From Candidatus Tayloriibacteriota bacterium (GTDB lineage Bacteria > Patescibacteriota > Minisyncoccia > Phycocordibacterales > JARIHA01): 8,926 nt of DNA. Location of the stretch: the NCBI GenBank assembly GCA_029288475.1, contig JARIHA010000154.1, positions 1 to 8,926 on the forward strand. The letters run 5' to 3'. Positions 6,101 to 8,926 of this stretch are shown here, one piece after another; the stretch's first letter is position 1; each line of letters starts with the position of its first letter. Below the pieces are notes generated by a model. That model was not told the DNA's origin, ran no database searches, and saw only the letters and a list, made by a program, of their open reading frames with translations. Both the position numbers and the translations under genes were made by a program.

Positions 6101-6125
6101 GCTGGCCCGCAAGGGTCGGCTTTTT
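6101..6125 (+). terminator. Intrinsic terminator with GCAA tetraloop
   Basis: GCTGGCCC (6101-6108) pairs over eight positions, two of them G-U, with GGGTCGGC (6113-6120). The loop is GCAA, a stable GNRA tetraloop, and TTTTT (6121-6125) follows at once. It starts six bases after the stop codon at 6094 and ends the transcript of the six-cysteine gene before the LPXTG/sortase locus. Confidence 0.88.
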
Positions 6126-6150
6126 CGTAAGAATTGACGATACTTCCGTC

Positions 6151-6156
6151 TACAAT
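6151..6156 (+). promoter_or_regulatory. Possible -10 box for the LPXTG/sortase locus
   Basis: TACAAT (five of six to TATAAT) lies 50 bases before the ATG at 6207 and just after a terminator, where the operon promoter should be. A TTGACG at 6134-6139 is only 11 bases upstream, too close for a normal -35. Beyond position alone the support is weak. Confidence 0.3.
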
Positions 6157-6206
6157 AAGGAGAAGATAAAACGTCACTTCTCTTAATTATTATTAATACT
6201 ACATTT

Positions 6207-6722
6207 ATGAATCTAAAAAAGACTTTTGCACCCATATTTGTCTCGGCGTTCATGGCGGTGGCGTTGTTTTTTGGATCACTGACTCTTGCATACGCCCAAA
6301 CCTCAAATAGCTCAGGAAGTACGGGAACGAGTGGGACTAATAACAGTACGTATATGAATACCAATGGTACTTCTGGTACCAACGGTACAAATACGAATGG
6401 TATGTCCGGTACATCCGGAACCAGTAACACATCAGGTACTAACGGTAGTACTTCAACAAGTGGTACGTCAGGCACTATGAATGGTAGCTCTAGCACGAGT
6501 GGTACTGGAACAGTAAACAATAGTACTGGCACTACTGGAACCAGCGGCACTACAAATGGAACAACGAACGGTACGACAAACAGCGGTACTAATACAGTAA
6601 ACCCTGGTCTTCCAAACACTGGAGCTGGAGGTGATGCGGCAACCACGCTTAGTATCATTGCAGCTTCTCTTGCAGTATTGGTAGTTGGCGGGTTCTTTTT
6701 GGTTCGAAGGCTGGCGAGATAG
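6207..6722 (+). CDS. LPXTG-anchored low-complexity surface protein (sortase substrate)
   Basis: The protein has 171 residues in four parts. Residues 1-30 are a signal peptide with a short KK n-region, hydrophobic core and AYA cut site. Residues 31-132 are almost only Ser, Thr, Gly and Asn, in loose repeats of TSGT, NGT and GTSGT type. LPNTG (135-139) is a sorting signal. Residues ~147-164 are a membrane helix, followed by the basic tail RRLAR. This is the classic order of a sortase substrate: export, stop in the membrane, cleavage between Thr and Gly, then transfer of the chain to a surface nucleophile. Two sortase genes follow directly, the first only 11 bases after the stop. The Ser/Thr/Asn-rich stalk would be flexible and a good target for glycosylation, a likely spacer or coat rather than an enzyme. 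No globular domain is present, so it may be a short stalk or a pilin-like surface unit. No Shine-Dalgarno site is seen. Confidence 0.87.
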   Translation: MNLKKTFAPIFVSAFMAVALFFGSLTLAYAQTSNSSGSTGTSGTNNSTYMNTNGTSGTNGTNTNGMSGTSGTSNTSGTNGSTSTSGTSGTMNGSSSTSGTGTVNNSTGTTGTSGTTNGTTNGTTNSGTNTVNPGLPNTGAGGDAATTLSIIAASLAVLVVGGFFLVRRLAR

Positions 6723-6733
6723 TATTAAAACCT

Positions 6734-7402
6734 ATGAATGAAATAGGTCAGTCAGCAAGCCCAAAACAAATACGATTCCGTATTTGTTTTGTATTAATTC
6801 TTCTTCTTATGGGTGGAGCATTGATCACGTTGGGTTTTACTTTTTTTAATGCATTCAATCCTCCGGCAGAACAAGAGATACCTGTACCAATTGCTTTGTC
6901 TCAACCGGTGGCAACGTCCACGAGCGTTTTTAAAGATAATAATGAACAAGGTATTATTCCTGCATCACTCTCTATTCCATCCTTGAGCGTATTTGCTCCG
7001 GTACAGATTCTTGGGATAAATGTAAAAGGGAATATTGCGACGCCTTCATCTTTTAGTGCCACAGGGTGGTATCGCTACGGTCCTGAGCCTGGCGATCCTG
7101 GCATTGCACTTATAGACGGGCATGTGAACAATGGCCTTGGTTTAGCAGGCGTATTTCTCAATTTATATACAATAAAAAACGGCGCTGATATTTATATTTC
7201 AGATAAAAATAAGAATAAGCTCCACTTCGTAGTTAGTGCGGTGTATAAGGTACCTTATACTTCGCATTTGGATGATATTTTGGCCGGAGAAAGCGAAAAA
7301 TCTCAGCTTGCTATTGTCACTTGCGATGGCTCATGGGTAGAAAACGAGAAGACGTATAATCAGCGTATTGTCGTGCTTGCAGAACTAGAATCGATGAGAT
7401 AA
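6734..7402 (+). CDS. Sortase (membrane-anchored cysteine transpeptidase), first of two
   Basis: The protein has 222 residues. It has a basic cytoplasmic start (to ~16), one membrane helix (~17-40), a Pro/Ser/Thr linker and a C-terminal sortase barrel from ~77. The catalytic triad is visible: His130 in LIDGHVNN, Cys197 in LAIVTCDGSW (the TLxTC-type motif) and Arg211 in YNQRIVVLAE. Supporting signatures are IPSLSVFAPVQILG (81-94) and GWYRYGPEPGDPG (111-123). Sortases cut LPXTG between Thr and Gly and join the protein to a cell-surface amine. It lies 11 bases after the LPNTG gene, surely in the same operon, so that protein is the expected substrate. The class is uncertain: the N-terminal anchor is in the single-pass orientation usual for housekeeping and class D/E-type enzymes. 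No Shine-Dalgarno site is clear. Confidence 0.9.
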   Translation: MNEIGQSASPKQIRFRICFVLILLLMGGALITLGFTFFNAFNPPAEQEIPVPIALSQPVATSTSVFKDNNEQGIIPASLSIPSLSVFAPVQILGINVKGNIATPSSFSATGWYRYGPEPGDPGIALIDGHVNNGLGLAGVFLNLYTIKNGADIYISDKNKNKLHFVVSAVYKVPYTSHLDDILAGESEKSQLAIVTCDGSWVENEKTYNQRIVVLAELESMR

Positions 7403-7411
7403 GGTGAGGAG

Positions 7412-7434
7412 AAATCGTCCAGCTCGACGGTTTT
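7412..7434 (+). terminator. Weak hairpin between the two sortase genes (possible attenuator)
   Basis: AAATCGTC (7412-7419) can pair with GACGGTTT (7426-7433) over eight positions, one of them G-U, around the loop CAGCTC, with T at 7434 and then AAA. The GC core is only four pairs and the T-run is short and partly in the stem, so it may at most reduce read-through into the second sortase. Confidence 0.33.
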
Positions 7435-7442
7435 AAATCACT

Positions 7443-8111
7443 ATGAAGAATAAAAATAGTTTAAAAGTAGCATTCGCTATTCTTGGCGGAGCTTTTATTT
7501 TTTTTGTTTTGCTCATCAATAGGATGACAAATCAAGTTCAAGCGGCTTCTTATGCCGTATCGAATGCTCCTGTGCAAGTTCAAACTCAAGTCCCGGCACT
7601 TACCGTTGCTGCTGCTCCAATTTCTCCGGTTTCTGTTTCCGTTGTTTCCCAAGCTATATTTCCAACTACGCTAGAAATTCCTTCCATCAATGTAAATGCG
7701 CCGGTAAAAGCTCTTGGCTTGACCGCAGATGGAAAAATGGACGTACCGAACAACTTTACTGATATTGGCTGGTATAGTCCGGGCACTAAGCCAGGAGATA
7801 TAGGCAGTGCAGTGATGGGAGCTCATGTGGATAATGGATCTATCGCTCCTACTATTCCTGGTGTATTTAAAAATCTCTCAAGCCTTTCAGTTGGCAGTGA
7901 TTTATACGTCTCTGATTCAAATGGTAAAGTTCTTCATTTTAAAGTTACCCAAAAAAAGGTCTATAATTACAATGACACGGATACTCAAGAAGTATTTGGT
8001 TCAACAGGCATGCCAATGCTCAATCTCATTACTTGCTATGGCACATGGCTTCCAGCTCAGCATACTTATGATCAACGGCTTGTAATATTTTCAGAACTGG
8101 TCTCGTCTTAG
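7443..8111 (+). CDS. Sortase (membrane-anchored cysteine transpeptidase), second of two
   Basis: The protein has 222 residues, the same length as the sortase just upstream, and like it has a short basic start, one membrane helix (~8-26), a Val/Ala/Pro/Gln-rich linker (~31-70) and a sortase barrel. The triad is His128 in VMGAHVDNG, Cys198 in LNLITCYGTW and Arg212 in YDQRLVIFSE. IPSINVNAPVKALG (79-92) and GWYSPGTKPGDIG (109-121) align with the matching parts of the first sortase, so the two likely come from a duplication and then diverged widely. The linker and the residues after Cys differ (TCYGTW here, TCDGSW in the first), which may mean different substrate or acceptor choice. It lies 40 bases after the first sortase. 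Only one LPXTG protein is visible in the window. No Shine-Dalgarno site precedes the ATG. Confidence 0.9.
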   Translation: MKNKNSLKVAFAILGGAFIFFVLLINRMTNQVQAASYAVSNAPVQVQTQVPALTVAAAPISPVSVSVVSQAIFPTTLEIPSINVNAPVKALGLTADGKMDVPNNFTDIGWYSPGTKPGDIGSAVMGAHVDNGSIAPTIPGVFKNLSSLSVGSDLYVSDSNGKVLHFKVTQKKVYNYNDTDTQEVFGSTGMPMLNLITCYGTWLPAQHTYDQRLVIFSELVSS

Positions 8112-8165
8112 GATGTGGTCGAATCCAGAGTCAAACTTCTTATCAGCTTAAGTTGAAATAATTAT

Positions 8166-8354
8166 ATGTGGCAGCAATGGGTTAACTTTATTGCGGGACT
8201 GTGGCTTATCCTCTCCGGATTCTTGAATTTCTCGCCTGCGGCTATGACGACGAACTTCTTCGTTGTAGGAATTATCGTAGCCATTCTTGGCTTGTGGGGC
8301 GCTTTGCAGTACCGTTCGACGGACAGTAGATATCAGCAACAGCACTCGCATTAA
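8166..8354 (+). CDS. Small two-helix membrane protein, SPW-repeat type
   Basis: The protein has 62 residues: WVNFIAGLWLILSGFLNFS (5-23) is one membrane helix, NFFVVGIIVAILGLWGALQY (30-49) a second, and the last 13 residues are a polar Gln/His/Ser-rich tail. The pattern Trp-x-x-Trp-Val-Asn-x-x-x-Gly-Leu-Trp-Leu-Ile-Leu-Ser, then Asn and Val-x-Gly-Ile-Ile-Val-Ala-Ile, matches one unit of the SPW repeat family of bacterial membrane proteins, with SGF in place of the SPW triplet. The function of that family is unknown to me. It follows the second sortase by 54 bases, on the same strand and before the operon terminator, so it may be co-transcribed with the sortase locus. No Shine-Dalgarno site is visible. 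Confidence 0.72.
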   Translation: MWQQWVNFIAGLWLILSGFLNFSPAAMTTNFFVVGIIVAILGLWGALQYRSTDSRYQQQHSH

Positions 8355-8360
8355 AAAGAA

Positions 8361-8382
8361 CGCGGATTACGCGTAATCCGCG
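8361..8382 (+). repeat. Perfect 22-base palindrome before the terminator
   Basis: CGCGGATTA (8361-8369) and TAATCCGCG (8374-8382) are exact inverted copies around a CGCG centre, so the whole 22 bases equal their own reverse complement. AAAAAGAA precedes it. It shares CG (8381-8382) with the following terminator stem. It could be a second terminator-like hairpin, working on the minus strand where TTTTT would follow, or an operator for a dimeric protein. Confidence 0.8.
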
Positions 8383-8425
8383 CAAAGAAACCACTGATAC
8401 GGATCGGTGGTTTCTTTGCGTTTTT
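8381..8425 (+). terminator. Strong intrinsic terminator of the sortase/SPW transcript
   Basis: CGCAAAGAAACCAC (8381-8394) pairs perfectly with GTGGTTTCTTTGCG (8407-8420). The stem can extend by four more pairs (8395-8398 with 8403-8406, one G-U) to a four-base loop ACGG. TTTTT (8421-8425) follows directly. It lies 26 bases after the stop of the SPW-type gene. Confidence 0.9.
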
Positions 8426-8429
8426 GCGT

Positions 8430-8435
8430 TATAAT
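8430..8435 (+). promoter_or_regulatory. -10 box of a near-leaderless promoter for the sugar nucleotidyltransferase
   Basis: A perfect TATAAT ends seven bases before the ATG at 8443, so transcription should start at or next to the start codon. The box begins only five bases after the T-run of the upstream terminator, so any -35 contact would fall inside the terminator stem, where no TTGACA-like sequence is seen. Confidence 0.65.
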
Positions 8436-8442
8436 GTCAGGT

Positions 8443-8926
8443 ATGAAAGCTGTAATACTGGCCGCAGGCAAAGGGGTGAGGATGGGAGAGCTCACCAAGA
8501 ATGTTCCGAAGCCGCTTCTTCGTATCAAGGATAAAAATCTATTGGAGTACAAGATCGATGCATTGCCTGCGGAGTGCGATGAGATCGTATTCATCATTGG
8601 TCATCTCGGCAGCAAGATACGAGAATATTTTGGCAGTGAATACAAAGGCAAACGAATTCATTACGTCGAAAGCGAGCCGTTAGGAACGGGGTATAGTTTG
8701 TGGCAGGCCAAGCATCTGCTCTCCGGCGACAAAAGGTTCATGGTGATGTGCGGAGACGATCTCTACGGTTCTGAAGATATCAAGCAGTGCATCATTCATC
8801 CACAGGCCGCTCTGGTATTTAAGAAAGAGGGAGTGGGAAGCGGGGGAAAGGTGTTGGTAGATTCTTCAGGTTTCATCGAAAGTATTGTAGAAGGAAGCCA
8901 TGCAGGGGAGCATATTATTGCTACAG
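8443..8926 (+). CDS. Sugar-1-phosphate nucleotidyltransferase (NTP_transferase family), 5' part only
   Basis: The gene runs off the right edge; 161 codons are visible and no stop is reached. MKAVILAAGKGVRMGELTK is the standard start of nucleotide-sugar pyrophosphorylases: the Gly-rich GxG-x-R loop that binds the NTP, followed by NVPKPLLRI (20-28) with the conserved PKP Lys. Next come IVFIIGHLGSKI (48-59), ESEPLGTGYSLWQAK (76-90) with the LGT motif, and VMCGDDLYG (100-108), where CGDDL holds the metal- and sugar-binding Asp. Enzymes of this type (RmlA, GalU, GlmU and mannose-1-phosphate guanylyltransferases) make NDP-sugars for glycans. The base and sugar cannot be fixed, since the sugar-binding part is missing. 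ATG 8443 is the only start that gives the complete Gly-rich loop, and it fits the TATAAT box. Confidence 0.9.
   Translation, partial: MKAVILAAGKGVRMGELTKNVPKPLLRIKDKNLLEYKIDALPAECDEIVFIIGHLGSKIREYFGSEYKGKRIHYVESEPLGTGYSLWQAKHLLSGDKRFMVMCGDDLYGSEDIKQCIIHPQAALVFKKEGVGSGGKVLVDSSGFIESIVEGSHAGEHIIAT

Noticed and set aside
6134..6139. TTGACG as a -35 box for the LPXTG gene
   Set aside because: It lies only 11 bases before the TACAAT candidate, and no -10-like hexamer is found at 16-18 bases.
5884..6177. 97-residue minus-strand frame over the end of the six-cysteine gene
   Set aside because: It runs through the plus-strand intrinsic terminator and has no promoter or recognisable domain; the plus-strand gene fits the terminator.
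6297..6602. CRISPR or other regular repeat array
   Set aside because: The repeats are short, irregular and in frame within a coding region; there are no constant-length repeats with unique spacers anywhere in the window.
6083..6658. 191-residue minus-strand frame, Val/Pro/Leu-rich
   Set aside because: It is the shadow of the Thr/Gly/Asn repeats of the LPNTG gene; composition follows from the repeats and it crosses a plus-strand terminator.

Overview
The window looks like a compact genome from the Candidate Phyla Radiation (Patescibacteria). This is inferred from several signs together: PEP-synthase-like proteins built only from an ATP-grasp part and a swivelling His domain, starts mostly without Shine-Dalgarno sites and placed a few bases after a -10 box, a YaaH-like GH18 protein, and a sortase/LPXTG locus in a low- to medium-GC genome. 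The standard code fits: every recognised gene ends in TAA or TAG and none needs TGA read-through. I cannot name a lineage. The first 20 bases are not genomic; they are a Nextera (Tn5 mosaic-end) adapter, so the true sequence starts at 21 at a contig end.

Region 1 (21-3019, + strand) is a phosphotransfer cluster. It opens with the tail of one PEP-utilising protein ending in a swivel His domain. Next come two adjacent genes in the same reading frame, separated by a double stop: an ATP-grasp domain protein (596-1579), then a helical-middle plus swivel-His protein (1583-3019). Together they have the domain order of rifampicin phosphotransferase-like dikinases, without the PEP/pyruvate TIM barrel of true PEP synthase.

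Region 2 (3021-3888) holds a minus-strand histidine phosphatase with its own TTGACA/TAGAAT promoter and a clear intrinsic terminator. It runs convergent to the dikinase genes and divergent from the next gene.

Region 3 (3889-6125, + strand) carries a secreted GH18 (YaaH-like) protein, a nucleotidyltransferase of the HIGH-motif cytidylyltransferase family with a very Lys-rich N-terminus, and an orphan six-cysteine protein followed by a textbook terminator with a GCAA tetraloop.

Region 4 (6207-8425, + strand) is a cell-surface attachment locus: a Ser/Thr/Gly/Asn-rich LPNTG-anchored surface protein, two tandem sortases of 222 residues each, and a small two-helix membrane protein of SPW-repeat type. 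It closes with a perfect palindrome abutting a long terminator hairpin. Five bases after the terminator T-run lies the -10 box of the last gene, a sugar-1-phosphate nucleotidyltransferase that runs off the window. The sortases probably anchor the LPNTG protein. The GH18 protein and the nucleotidyltransferases fit an envelope or glycan theme, but that link is inference.

The best candidates for novelty are the split RPH-like dikinase beside a paralogue, the one-substrate/two-sortase locus, and the orphan six-cysteine gene. I see no CRISPR array, tRNA, rRNA, transposon or phage module.
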